Program-made: the position numbers and the translations under genes
Notes under the pieces: model-generated
Databases searched by the model: none
Told to the model about the DNA's origin: nothing
Seen by the model: only the letters and a program-made list of their open reading frames with translations
NCBI GenBank assembly: GCA_013400115.1
Contig: VXBP01000411.1
Coordinates: forward strand, 310,001-374,000
Reading direction: 5' to 3'
Length of the DNA stretch: 64,000 nucleotides
Source: Rhinopomastus cyanomelas
Lineage: Eukaryota; Chordata; Aves; Bucerotiformes; Rhinopomastidae
Shown here: positions 10,003 through 22,905 of the stretch, piece by piece
Numbering within the stretch: position 1 is the first letter of the stretch
Layout of the letters: each line of letters begins with the position of its first letter

Positions 10003-10301
10003 TCACAGAATCTCTTTGATTGGAAAAGACCTTTAAGACCATCAAGGCTACGCTAGCCCAGCAATTCCAGGTCACCACTAAGCCATGTCCCTAAGCACTA
10101 TTATGTCTACACGTCCTTTAAACACCAGCAGGGATGGTGACTTCACCACTGCCCTGAGCAGCCTGTTCCAATGTTTCAGTGAAGCAATTCTGCCCATTAT
10201 CCAGCCTAAATGTCCGCTGGCACAACTTGCAGCCATTTCCTCAGGTCCTATCACTTGCTACTATGGAGAAGAGGCTGCCCCCTCCTAACTCCAACCTTCT
10301 T
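10003..10301 (-). mobile_element. Outer CR1 (older type), minus strand, left part
   Basis: The tail (TTTGATTGGAAAAGACCTTT) is followed by ACCACTAAGCCATGTCCCTA, CAGCAGGGATGGTGACTTCA and GCCATTTCCTCAGGTCCTAT. This is the same older type as 7006-7249. It breaks off at CTCCAACCTTCTT, where a plus-strand CR1 begins, and continues at 10673. Confidence 0.87.
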
Positions 10302-10672
10302 AGGGAGCTGGATCTCTTTAGCTTGGAGGAGACTGAGGGGTGACCTCATTAATGTCTATAAATATGTGAAGGGTGGGTGTCAGGGGAATGGAGCCAGGCT
10401 CTTCTCAATCTCGTCTAGTGGTAGGACATGGGGCAATGGTTGCAGGCTGGAACATGGGGAGGTTCCACATCAATATCAGAAGGAACTTCTTCACAGTGAG
10501 GGTGACGGAGCACTGGAACGGGCTTCCCAGGGTGGGTTGTGGAGTCCCCTTCTCTGGAGACCCGCCTGGATGTGTTCCTGTGCGACTTGGTCTAGGTGGT
10601 CCTGCTGCGGCAGGGGGATTGGAACAGATGATCTTTCGAGGTCCCTTCCAATCCCTAATGATTCTATGACTC
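10302..10672 (+). mobile_element. Nested CR1, plus strand, with intact 3' tail
   Basis: This 5'-truncated CR1 begins at AGGGAGCTGGATCTCTTTAG. It runs through the ORF2 C-terminus and 3' region (CTGCGGCAGGGGGATTGGAA, GATCTTTCGAGGTCCCTTCC) to the tail ATTCTATGACTCT. Flanks on both sides are one continuous older CR1, so this copy inserted later. The junction shares TCT/CTT, which allows a target duplication of at most a few bases, as expected for CR1. Single-base slips break the C-terminal frame (for example the ACATGGGGAGGTTCC region). Confidence 0.92.
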
Positions 10673-10738
10673 TTTCAGATAGTTGTAGAGAGTAATAAGG
10701 TTTCCCCTCAGCCTCATTTTCTCCAGGCTAAACACTAC
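10673..10738 (-). mobile_element. Outer CR1 (older type), minus strand, right part
   Basis: The sequence CAGATAGTTGTAGAGAGTAA, TAAGGTTTCCCCTCAGCCTC, TCCAGGCTAAACACT continues the element interrupted at 10301. Across the junction the two halves rejoin without obvious loss. Confidence 0.85.
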
Positions 10739-12437
10739 CTTTTGAGTAGTGTTGCCACATAATGAAATGAAAGGAAAAAAAAGATGCCTCTGGCTAAAGA
10801 ATGACTTACCCACTCAATGCCAGTGGTGGCTTCCATGGACGTTTTGTGGCCAAGTAATCTCTGAAATAATTCCCTATTAGCGGCTGTGTGACAATGCTCA
10901 GTCACAGCTTTAGAGTCAAACAAACTTCAAAGCCAAAGAGCTTTAAAAAAGCAACCACAGATAGGCAAAACCCCAAGCAAAACAATGCACAATTACTATC
11001 TATATTGAGGTTTCCCAAAGATAGGTGGGTTCTGATTCATCTTGTAGGTAACACTGAAATTACGATTGAATTATTGTACCATGCATTTAGCTGCCCAAGA
11101 AAAACAGTGGACATTCGGCTGAACAGAGAGGAAGCCAACAGCACCAAAGGTAGATAATGGATCTACAAAGCATCCTTGACAGGCAATAAAGTCTGAATGT
11201 TTGCTCTACAGGATAGAAACATCCAATCTGACACAGCTACAATATTGGGCATGAAGTCTGCCTAACATCCAAATGAGTGCCTCCTCATTTGGAACACCCC
11301 CGGTTCTTTCTTTCACATAGAGTTAACAGGTTTCAAGTCAGAAGAAGCGGGCATGACAAAGGATGTACCTGCAGAAATCTTGCACATGTCCACTACCACC
11401 TGCACTTCACCTGCCACACACCGGATGCTGAAGATACTGGAAGAAGCCAATAGGCAAAACTAGAAAGTGATTCTAATTATCACAAGTATTTATTAATGGA
11501 TCAAAGCACATTCAAACTAAACACTGCCAGGTTAGCTTTCTTTCCCATCAATCATTCTTTTGACCACATCTGCTTTCAGAGGCATTACTGAAACAAAGAC
11601 AAATAATTTCAGGACACAGAACAAGGACCGGACGCACTCTCTTAACACAGGTTTAATTACGATTAATAAATCAGTAAACTATTTGCATATTGCAGTAAGT
11701 AACAACCAGAGACAAGGTCTACCCCTAATCTAGAAATGTCAAGACAGTCTGTCAGTTTTTAAAGAGAACATTACAACCAACTGTACAGAAAGCTGCAAAG
11801 CAGGTACCTAGCAGCAAGCTTTGGTAAAATTCTTTCTCACTCCGTTGGAGATGGTAAAAAAATACTGGGTCTCAGAAACAGTTAATACTACAGCGTTCAC
11901 AGTATTTGTGGAAAGCAAAACAGCAGAAGGGAGAGATATAAAACCAGAGAGCAACCTGAAAAAGTATTCCTAACTCAAGGCAGCACTTAAGCACGTACTC
12001 AATTTTAGGTATACGCTTCGAACACTAATTAAACTCTGTTTAAGTGCTTTCCTGAGTTGAGGCCAAAGAATTTTATCAGATGTTAACAGAAGAAGAAATT
12101 GGCAGGATTCATAGCATTCTGTTTAATATTGCAATGCAAAAGGGTTACGAAACGACAAAAACGCTGTATGAGGTAGAGACTGCGACTTCTTGTAAGAACA
12201 AATTGCAACTGGCCTGGCTACTGCACTACTGCGTTGAACTGCACGCAACCATAAAAAGGAATAAAAACTCCAGTAAACAGGTTGAGATCACACAAACAAG
12301 TTTTCAAGCAAGTTTCAAGCAAGCATGCAAGTATCTTAAAAATATATATAGCTCTGCCATACCAATGGTAGATGTTTAAAGGAAATGGAGTCAAACCAGA
12401 GAACATAGCGACGGCACAGGATTTAGGGAAACTACAT
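10739..12437. other. Unique non-coding sequence
   Basis: No recognised gene. The 99-codon plus-strand frame at 12080-12379 contains no motif I know and lies in AT-rich sequence, so I read it as chance. Confidence 0.55.
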
Positions 12438-12486
12438 ACAGGATCATAGGACGTTAGGGGTTGGAAGGGACCCAAAGAGATCATCG
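12438..12486 (-). mobile_element. Very short CR1 3' tail, minus strand
   Basis: The sequence CAGGATCATAGGACGTTAGG, GGTTGGAAGGGACCCAAAGA is the last ~49 bases of the GGATGTTAGGGG tail type also seen at 1441 and 39528. Confidence 0.85.
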
Positions 12487-15456
12487 ACATGCCAACACAG
12501 AGCTTACTGAACAAAACTCAGTGTCTGGCCAGCAAAGAGGAACTAGGTTTCAGGTAGATCAAAGTAATCAGTTTTCCTGTAAGAGGAGCAGACAATGTAC
12601 TGCACTGCCGAATCCTCATGTATACAAACCCAAACCATGAGAATATAGCGGGGTTACAAGTAGACCTTTCTCTTCCACACTTCAGAAGGACACCAGCCAT
12701 ACAAAGGTGAGACCAGTAATACCAGCACTTCTACTCTTGAAGGGAACTAAGTCTGTTAAGATCAGTATTTTTAAATGCTTCATTTACAAACTGCAATCAG
12801 GAGTCAGCACGGAGCATTTTAGAGATACCTGGCACATCCAGGCAACAGCACAAGGGGCCCACAGCTTGAAAACTTGTGATGTTAAATTCAGAAAAGTGAT
12901 CAAGTTAAAAACAGTCCAGCCCAATTTTACAGAAGGCCTAAATCTCAGAAAGCACAGACTGTCCTGATGAGAAATGCAGTGAAAGATTTAAACATGATTT
13001 TCAATACACAACCAGACCTTAGAAAATGAACACTGAGCCTAACAGAGCTGATGGAAAATAAATAGCAGACAACATATAAGAATGGTATCTACAGAACTGT
13101 GATGGAATTGGAAGAGCAAATAAACAAAGACATAAAGCCAAACAAATTCCTGAAGTATGTCTACATCAAGTAAACAAAGACAAAAGAGAAAGGGGATAAG
13201 GACCACTTAAAGAAACAGTATGATTGTGCTGAGTAAGATTTCAATGAAAAAACCCCAAACCCTCACACAAGTAATTAATTCCCACAGCTATTTTCAAACA
13301 ACAGAAATGAGGCACTGCCAGGAGTGAAGGGGTCAAAAACACACTGAAGTGACAAGTTAAAGAGAAATGCATCAATAGGATTGCCTGGAACACACCTAAG
13401 GTTTCTGGCAAAGCTCCCATTCACGTGGATGAACTTCTTAAACAATCCACTGTAAAACAGCTGTGTCACAACACCCACAAACACACACGACCCCACACAG
13501 GCACCATAGTTTTGTCTGTTTCTGTGTTTACTCTCTGTACCATTACTGCTTTCACACTGTGCAAAATAAATCCCCCCCACGTGCACTGGCATAAAAGACC
13601 CATCTGCAACCACCTTGTTCTCAGGTGGCACTAAAGTTTCGCTGTCTGACGCACCAGAAATACAGCGTGATGTCACTCAGGCTTAGACATCAAATCCCAG
13701 GTACCTGGGAGCCGATGCTTTCTCCTCTAGATAGCTCTGGCTTGTATGGCTCATATATTACTGCACATGAACATCTCACCTCCCGATACACACGCTGCAT
13801 TCTAAAGGTCATTTGTCTACATTTCAGGTAGCTGTATAATCTGTTGGGGTTTGCCACTGGTGTTTGTAGGCCCCTTCAGCTGCTCAGATAATATCAGCTC
13901 TGAACAGAAAGTAAATTTTTTTGCAAAACAACGATTCTCAAAAATAAAAAGACAAACTACTGCTCCTGTGCTTCCTCGGGGACACCGTCAAAAGTACCCA
14001 CTATGGAAAGACACCCCACAACTCTCATCTGTATGAGTTCTCGTATGTCTTCTACACAGACTATTCACCGTGCGAGACCCTAGTTTCATGGTCATTATTT
14101 TAAGCGAGAAGACACTGTAATGAGAAGAAGCTGTCCTGCCCTCTCCTGTCAGTTTCCTCTCACTCATTTTCACTCCTGAAGTCCTGCCCACTCCATCAGA
14201 ATACATTTATGTGGTCATAAACCAGACCGGACCAAGGAACTGGTGCAGTTCCCCAGTGTGGCTAGAAGGGGCTGGAATTACTCCTCCCAGCAGCCATGCC
14301 CCGTTCCTGCACGTGTGCAATGTTTGTAGAATCACAGGGTGAGAGAGTTTGCCCGAATGCAGAGGTCATGTCAGGACCAAAGCTAAGAGAAGAGTATCCT
14401 GTCACTACTACAGATTTCAGACTTTTAAAGGAGAATAAAACTACTGACATTTCCCACTGCTACAACGAGGGGAAACATCACTGCATTACATCTTGTCTCT
14501 GGTCCTGCTCGTTCTCAAAATGTTAGCTCAGCCAGCCATAACGAGAAGTTTTGTGGACCTCAAACTATCACACCGCTTGAGAAAGGTTAAGGAAGCTGTA
14601 CCTAACAGCTTGTCTGTTGGTCATATTTATTTTAAATTGTATTGCTTAGAGCTGTTAATGATTTCAAATGCTCTAACTTTTCCCAGGGAGACGCAGAGGA
14701 GAAAGCCAAAGAATTGCTAAGCAGACCATGAGACATCAGATGCAATTCACAGCTGCACTCCCCCGAACCCCACCTGGGGGATGCATCTTTCACACCGTCT
14801 TTAGGCTTTGACTGCTGAAGAATCTTAGTCAAGACTTACTAGAATATTGCAGGGAGCTTATTTCTTCACAGGCAACAGCAAAACTGTTTGAGAACGTTAC
14901 AGTTCACAGCTGTATGTCTACATAAATGCTCTTCTGTGAAAGGAAAGGCTACGTGTGTAGGAGCTACACAGATACACTTCCTGGGCTTCAGCTGGCAATG
15001 CAGCACATACATGACCTTCAGAACTCTTTATAAGCATTAAAGTATTCTACAGAAAAAAAAACAAACCAACAAATCTCACTGAACACTAAAGAAAACCTTG
15101 CAGTGTGTGTTTGGAACTGGCCTGCTATCTTCTTTGGCAAGGCAACCGTCTGGAGTAGTACCCGGTCACACCTCACAGATAAAACTGGTTGTCTCTCTTG
15201 GGGTCACCGAAGAGAAGCTGAGCAGGCCAAGAAAGTGAAGTTACTCTGCCACCTGCTGTTGCTTTCCTGGCTACACCAGATATTTCGGTGCTGCTCTCTT
15301 CAATTAAAAACCAAATCCTAATAAATATAGGAAGTCATTCCTTACTGGAGGGGAAAAAAAGATCTGCCTATTAGCTATAAACCATTAATGTATTACAGAC
15401 TTTTTTGCTTGTTGACTCCTCAAGTGTGTGGCCCAAAAGAGTCTTATCGCTAAGAT
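12487..15456. other. Unique non-coding sequence with a CA-rich patch
   Basis: No gene or transposon is recognised in almost 3 kb. A CA-rich, imperfect simple-sequence patch lies at about 13466-13500. Frames of 60-133 codons occur on both strands (longest 13275-13676 minus) but overlap one another and resemble nothing known. Confidence 0.55.
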
Positions 15457-16150
15457 GAAGGAGAGCAGCATGACAGAATGAGACCAAGGAGTACTGGTTG
15501 ACAACCAGCTCAACAGAAGCCAGCAGGGTGCTCTGACGGCACAAAAGGCCAGTGGCATCCTGGCTTGGATCAGCAATAATGTGGCCGGCAGGATGAGGGG
15601 CATATTTCTCCCCCTGTACTGGGCACTGGTGAGGCCCCACCTCAAGTACTGGGGGGCACTGTGAGCCCCTCACTTCAAGAAAGAGATTGAGAGGCTGGAG
15701 CGGGTCCAGAGGAGCAACAAGGCTGGGGAAGAGACTGGAGGGGAAGTCTGATGGGGAGAGCCTGAGGGACCTGGGGGTGTTTATCCTGGAGGAGGCTCAG
15801 GAGGGACCTTATCACTCTCTGTAACTGCCTGAAAGGAAGCTGTAGACGGGTGAGAGTCAGGCTCTTCTCCCACACAAACCTTGCAGGGATGAGAGGGCAG
15901 GGCTTGAAGCTGCCAGGGGAGGGTTAGGGCGGATGTTGGGAAGCCCTTCCTCGTGGAAAGCGTGATCAGACACTGGAATGGACTGCCCAGGGAGGTGGTG
16001 GAGTCCCCATCCATGGAAGTGCTTAAGGACAGACTGGCTGCGACCCTTAGGGCACTGGTCTACGTGATCGTGGTGATGTTAGGTCATGAGCTGGGCTGGG
16101 CTGGATGATCTGAGATATTTTCCAGCCTCAATAATTCTGTGATTGTGTGA
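15457..16150 (+). mobile_element. CR1 LINE (second subfamily), plus strand, ~690 bp with tail
   Basis: This starts within the RT C-terminal part (AGTACTGGTTGACAACCAGC). It passes through AATAATGTGGCCGGCAGGAT, GTGAGGCCCCACCTCAAGTA, GGAGGAGGCTCAGGAGGGAC and CCCTTCCTCGTGGAAAGCGT, and ends TTTTCCAGCCTCAATAATTC, TGTGATTGTGTG. It shares its body and tail with 42071, 52681 and 63695, defining a subfamily distinct from the CATCTAGTCCAATCC type. An early TGA after GGGGGCACTG and other stops kill the frame. Confidence 0.92.
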
Positions 16151-18580
16151 CAAGGGTAGGACAACTTGGTAGAAGGAAGAAGTCTTGGTGGTTTATTAAA
16201 CAAACAAAGAAACAAAAATTTAGAAAATAATTTACAAAGCCTCATAAACCAAAGTATTTTCATGTATCTTCTAAAATTAACAGGAGAAAGTGTCTAAAAG
16301 ACTTTTAGTCTGGAAATTGTGATCACAAACACTGTGAGGTTACCGCTGGGGACAGGAGAATGACTTGCTGAAAGATGATCCACTCACCTGAAAAATGTCT
16401 TTGGGTTGTTAATTGCTGTTACTCACAACAAATGCCATTCTGCACGCTACAGAAACTGCTGGGCAGGAAAAGTCATTCTGGGAGAAGGCAACAACACAAA
16501 ACTCTACACAATAAACATCCACGCAACAGTCTGCTCCGTTTCCTACACCATCCTGTTACAGGTTTCCTCATTCTAATAGGCCCAGATAGCCATGGGTGGC
16601 CTGTGGCCTCTCATCCAAACGGTATGAGGTTCAACTTGCTCACAGTGCACAAGACCAGAGCGGACCACAAGACAAGGCAGCACGGTTAACCACTTTGTAT
16701 TAAACAGACCTATTTGGCCTGCTCCTCCTTTAGAGCACTACCAAAAGCCTGTTCCACCTTGCAGAGTTTGGCAGCTGCTCACCACCATTTGGAATGAATA
16801 TTCAGTTGTTCCTCAAGGCTCTCCAGCTCTTTGATATCCCATTGCTGTTACACATCAGACAGTCCTATAACCCTTTTTGCCAACCGGCACATGCACGGCA
16901 GCTTCTCACCCTTCCAGATGAGGCCTCTTGGCAAGTTCTGTTCTTCCCTTCAGTCAAGTACAGAGATCAGTTCTCAAGACGACAGCTCTGCACCCCACTG
17001 CTGCTGCTGCTTCTCAGGGCACTACTCCACGTAGCTGTGCCTGCTGTCCCGTGGTGGGAAGGGGGAAAAGGACTGAGTTAGATGAGCTCAGTAGTATTTC
17101 TGCCTCTTGTTTCTTTGATTTCTAGTAGTTTTGTCTCGCAGACGCGCCAAGTGAGCAGACGTGCACTATTATTTAGCACTTTTCATCTCAAAACGTAATT
17201 CTATTTATAATTTGCATACCAGGGCAAGGAGACATTAACTAGATCTTGAAGTGTTTATATGTACCTGACTTCAACCTCCTCCTGTATCAAATAATGCATA
17301 TGTACTAAGTATGTTTTGACATATTTTGAAGCAGAAGAGTAAAAGTGATTTAAAAAAACAGGCAAAGAAAACCTGCAGAAGAGCTAGACCCTAATACGTA
17401 TCTTGGCCCGTCTCTCCTTTGTAACCAATACTAAATAAACCTGCAGAAAAAGCACATGCATGCATAAAAATCAATTTAACTGAAAGGTGTTTTTACTAGC
17501 TCTGGTTTCAGAGTTGTGTTTTCTGTACTGAAGTAGAAGGTCATCCGGTACAAACTCAATATTTTTTCTGCTCCTGAATGTTGTTATCCTTTGCTGCATG
17601 GGTGTATGATGAATTTATGCAGATGTGTCCATTTTCCCAGCAGGCTCACTTCCTTGTCTGTGCAATAGATGGAAGAAGCCAACTAGCATTTCTTCCAGCC
17701 TGTCTCGCTGTATTCTAACGCGATTAATATGGGGTTTTTCCCCCCAAAAAGGTATTTTCCCATACGCATTCCCATGAGGAATGTTATTCCTTACAGTGCC
17801 CTGATCATATAATTCTTGCCCCTTTCAACAAGGCACATAATTAGATCCTTTCCCCCTGAAGCGAGATCATGTATTGATAAAACCAGACAGACTACCTTGG
17901 CCACACCCTAGGTCTTGATTAATCTGTTTTTAATCACACTTGGGCCTTCAGCTTTGAAAAGAAACACACCTGGACAGTATGTTAGAAGAGAGGTCAGGCA
18001 GATGATGTCTCCGAGCTATTGAGCGGCTAGACTGTCTGTCCCCACCAAGGACTGAAACTGTTCATTATCTTGTGTTTGATAGTGCCAGAAGTTACACAGG
18101 GCAGCCTCTCTAAGAGCAAAGGCATTTTAGACACAGTCATCATTGCAACTGTTAACAAAAAGCTGCCAGAAGCAAGACAGAAGAAAATCCAATCCAACCG
18201 ATGACTTCCGCATCCAGTAAAATAATTCACAATGCAGCCACATTAGGAGAAAAAAAACTCACCACTTCTCCCCTCACCTTTGATTAGGAGCTGCCAGCTT
18301 CTGAGTCCAGAAGAAACACACACGATCTCGTACCCATTAGTCTATACATTTTTTAAGATACACACTAAAAGATGACGGAGTAGCAGAAACGCTAATGCCT
18401 AGTGCGTTCAAAGGCATCCAAAGAGCTTATAGAATCCACTGTGTCATTTCCCATCCACTGACAAATGCCACTGCTTTTGTGCAGAGTCAAGGACTTATTT
18501 ATACCACCACAACTCCACACATTGCCGTGACTGACTGGTAAACTACAGCAAGTGCGACAGACGTGAAGAGGAAAGCAAAA
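16151..18580. other. Unique non-coding sequence
   Basis: No recognised gene or mobile element. Plus-strand frames at 16375-16689 and 16794-17081 have low-complexity or CTG-rich stretches (CTGCTGCTGCTTCTC near 17000) and no known domain. Confidence 0.55.
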
Positions 18581-18626
18581 TCATAGAATCATAGAATCAT
18601 TACGGATTGGAAGGGACCTTGAAATC
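18581..18626 (-). mobile_element. Very short CR1 3' tail, minus strand
   Basis: The sequence TCATAGAATCATAGAATCAT, TACGGATTGGAAGGGACCTT is the last ~46 bases of CR1, nearly free of mutations. It is one of several extreme truncations here (compare 5254 and 12438). Confidence 0.85.
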
Positions 18627-21600
18627 CCTTTTTCCATGTCAAATTTAAGATTATTTTAGGGAAGAAAACAAAGATGCTCTTTTGGAATTTACCCAGGGGA
18701 CACAGACCTTCATGTAAAAAAAAGGCACAAGGTGTTGAAACCATGGGTTTGCCTCTCACTGATGACATCCCCTTTCCAGCACTGATCTTTTACTGCTGGA
18801 CACAGGCTCAGACCTGACTCAGAGGGAAGAACTGCCTCTAACCCAAGTGCCAAGAACAGCTCCTGGAGCACAGATTTGTTACCCACACACCCACTCATCA
18901 CAGGGGAGCGGCTGTCCAGTCTCAGCCTTAGTTTGCAAACTGTGACAAAAATCACAGCCTGAGGTAACGTGACTTGTACATTACGCACCTTTCATAAAAG
19001 ACAGCGTAAATGGAGTGATCTACTAATGCATACATCTTGCAGGGCCCGAAAAATGTGACAACAAACAAACATTTCATAATATACATAAAAAGGCTTTTCA
19101 ATTAACATCCTGTTTTGAATACATGGCTGATCCACAGCAGCCCCTGGCAACAGTCTGCCAACATCTCAGCCCAGCATGCTCAGACGCTTCTGGCAGTGCT
19201 TCCATTCCTCCACACATCAACAACAAGCCTATTTATTATCCAGCTCGCCTGATCTCTAGCGCAACGCGGGCAGGACCTGAAGCTAGTTCCTTAAGACTGA
19301 ATGAGTCGGGACATGAAAATGATTAATCAACATGAAGAGGTTTAAAAGCTGCAAGAAAACTGCTCTGAGGAAAGCCTCTGTAAAGCAAGGATTGCAGCAC
19401 TTGGAAAGCTGGGACTTTCCACAGGCTGATAGTACTGGGGTGATTTACTGTTTTTCTCTCAACATTGTGATAAGAGTGATAGCCAGATAACTGATGGCTA
19501 TTTTCTTTGATGCTGCGTTCAGTCGGAGGGGTCTACGGGGTGCACCTACAGGATCTTTGGAAGGTGAATACAATCTTGCTGTGCCTGTGGCCCAGGCAGG
19601 ATGAAAACATGTCAGTGCAATGCCAAGACCAATCCAGCACACAGCACACCTTGTCAGGGTGCAAAGCAGAAGCAAAGCAAACCCACATCTACCATTGAAC
19701 CATCAGTGATGCCGACGTGGCAGGAAGGAAAAGAGAATGTAAAGGCACTAAGTGACTTGGGTTTACTTTTGCTGTAAGGCTGGTACCAGCCCCCACTGCC
19801 CAGCTGAGAAGAAATACAAGCTAGGAAAGGTGCTGGCTCCTGTGCTTTCTGGAACCTCAAGGTGTATTGTACAGTTAGCACATTTTATAGCTGGTTTCCA
19901 TGTCTTCAGCTGAAAAGGTGCTCCAGAGCAATGCATCATTTGAAGGAAAGAGAAAGAGGCAAAGCCAGTGGTGCTGAGGGCTGGCATTCAGCTACTCTGC
20001 TGTGGAAGCACAGATGAAACCAAGCAACACGCGTTGGGACAACTCAAGAGTGTTTGCTGTCCTTCAACTAAAAAGCATTTCCCTTGTGAATGCAAGTTAG
20101 CAGTGGCGAGGATTCTTACTTACAAACCCCTTGTTTTATCTGTTACAAACCATTAGTATGTGTATACACCTCGTATATCCTTTATACATGGAATTCCTTC
20201 CCAATTTTAAGGAAATGCAGAGTTCCAAATGCTTTAGAAAACAAGATCCTCACCACAGAGATTAATTACAACAGGGACATGGCAAAATAATGTTTTTCTT
20301 TAAGCAACCTCCTAACAGAGCTGCTAAACTACTTCTGGCTGGATTCCTCGTCTGTAAACATTAAATCTTCAAGTGCTGAATAAATGATGGCATTTGTGAC
20401 CTTTGCCAAGTGAGGAAAGGTCTGAGATTTCCAATACATTTCACATGAATATGAAAGAGCAACTGGATGACAGTCATTTCTAAGCACCTACCCCCTGGCA
20501 ATAACCAGTGATCCCAAGGACTATAGTTTACTACATTTTGACTGAGTGAACAGCCACTGATAAGATTAGACTCTTGATTTAAACCATAAAACAACATGTT
20601 TTCCGTGCCTTTTCATTCTTTCCTTCCTCCTTGCATCCTGTGTATTAGCTACTTTGAGTTACAGTGGTCCTGTCTACTCAGGAGATCTCCTGACATTTAA
20701 ATGGCCAAGGATCATCACCTTAAGCTTATTCAAAATATATTTCTGGTTGACTTCAGATACTAAAGGAACTCCTCCATCTCCACAAAATGGGGATAAACTA
20801 AATCTTTAGTAGGTTTAGATTAAAAATTGAAGTAGATTGGGAATACCAGTGTGTGTGTTGGAGCATGTAACCTACCACAGTAATACTGGTTAGTACGGTC
20901 ACTTCTAAAGAAAGGGACACTTGGTCCTTACAACTTTATCAAGTCAGGTAACAGAAGGAAAAAAATCAGTCGGACATGAGTGGTGATGATTTCACTTAAA
21001 CTGGTCCCATATCATTCTCCTTTAATAGCTGACCACGATAAAAGAGCACCTTTGGAGACTTTAAGGAAGGCTGAATCTGTAATGTAAGCTTCTGGAAGCT
21101 TTCATCACTTCAAATTAAGAAGTGATTTAGATTAGTACAGAGGACCTAAAAGGATGAATTCTGCACAAGTTTACGGGCACCCACTTCTTTCACAACCCGT
21201 TCACACAGAATCACGGTGAGATATTTCTCTTATTCCAAGATAATCTTAAATTCAGCAGAGCACAACCTCATCTCCTCTCCGCATTCGTGCTTAGACACAA
21301 GTATACACACACATGACTTATATCTTCTACTCAGGAGATTAGGGCGATACTGTGGTCTCTTCCAGATTTGTTCTCTAGGAATTCACAAAGACTCATAGGA
21401 GAAGTTGCAAGGCATCCTGTACGCCTTGTGTCTTCTCTTTAGTGTCACACAATCCTCGTAGCTCTAGATCAGGGCAGATGACCTTACCAAAGAAGGGCAC
21501 ATACAAGAAGAAACAGCTCGCCAAAGGGCGAGTTCATCTTTCACTGGGGGTTCCTCCCCTCAGCTCAGTGTAAAGGACTTCTTCCAAGCTGGGCTGGACT

Positions 21601-22635
21601 CAACACCAACTCCAGGTTCTCATTAGCAGTATCAGCTGATTAAAGGCCATTTGTACTGTAAATATTCCTATCAGGCGAAGATGTTCCAATTTCTATCTGC
21701 ATTTTAAACACCTCCAGGGGACTTAAGGTCTTCCTGTTAGGAAGTGAAGAGGCACCTCACACAGCCACAATAATTATAGAGTGGCCTGTATGCAAGGCAA
21801 ACGTGACCAGCAAAAACCTCACCGCATGAACGTGCCACACACTCCACTTCCTCACTGTGGAGCATTTCAAAGCTTTGCTTTGAAGTCCTTGATAGATAAC
21901 TGAGACATAGGTATGCCCAAAGCCTTACAGACCATGAAGCTGCAGTACGGATAGGGAACTACGACGCTGTTCTTTGCAGAGGGCCTCTGGACACAACTCG
22001 CAGGTCTGTGTGAGCTTATTGCTCACACTGTCCTCTCATTCTTCCAACAAAGTGCAATCCTTCATTTACAATAGTTAAGACAAAACAGTAGCAGGCATGG
22101 TTCTTTGAAACCATTTCAGAATCTCCTTTGCGCTGTTTTTTCATCTTTTTTTAGCAAGTTTATTAGAAACTTTCATCTTATTCTAGCAAGGTTGTTAGAA
22201 AAATACACCTCTTCTTTAGCAAATCCAAACTGCAAAAATTGCAGTGTTTGAAATATATGAAGTTTATAGCAGACCAGTTTTGTGTTAAACTCTGCATCTC
22301 TACGTTTTCCACAGGTGAAGCACAAACACTAGCACCTTGCCAGACAGCACGAATTAAAGAGACCTAAAGCAGTGTATTAAAGCTTTCATTTAAACTTAGA
22401 TTTCAGCCTTACTTTAGGTGTGGACACAGGCTGAGTGGACAGCTGTACTTGGAGGAATGTTTATGTCTTTCTAGTCATTTCTCCCTAATAAAGCAATAAT
22501 TGAGGGGGAAACTGTTTAGGTGCATTACACAAACCCACCTTTTGCACTAGAGTTTTTATACAGCAATATAAACACTTCTTTTTACTTGAGGATCACACAG
22601 GTTTTGGTGGCGGCAGTTCTTGGTGAATTTTTATT
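18627..22635. other. Unique non-coding sequence with a 32-bp tandem duplication
   Basis: Four kilobases without a recognised gene or CR1. A diverged 32-bp direct duplication lies at 22141-22204 (TCATCTTTTTTTAGCAAGTT versus TCATCTTATTCTAGCAAGGT). Open frames are short on both strands and look like chance. Confidence 0.55.
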
Positions 22636-22905
22636 TCATAGAATCATAGAATCATAACGGATCGGAAGGGACCTCGAAAGATCATCTAGTCCAATCCGCC
22701 TGCAACAGCAGGATCACCTAGACCAAGTCACACAGGAACCCGTCCAGTCGGGTCTGGAACATCTCCAGTGAAGGAGACTCCACAACCCCCCTGGGCAGCC
22801 TGTTCCAGTGCTCCGTCACCCTCACCGTGAAGAAGTTCCTTCTCAGGTTGATGTGGAACCTTCTATGTTCCAGCTTACAACCATTGCCCCTTGTCCTATC
22901 ACTAT
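22636..22905 (-). mobile_element. CR1 LINE 3' fragment, minus strand
   Basis: A well-preserved tail (TCATAGAATCATAGAATCAT, AACGGATCGGAAGGGACCTC) is followed by CACCTAGACCAAGTCACACA, ATCTCCAGTGAAGGAGACTC and GATGTGGAACCTTCTATGTT. It is truncated at CCTTGTCCTATCACTA. The low divergence from other copies (22636, 39586, 61069) suggests a recent subfamily. Confidence 0.93.

Noticed and set aside
13275..13676. 133-codon minus-strand frame as a gene
   Set aside because: No known domain, overlapped by other frames and by CA-rich simple sequence; it is compatible with chance.
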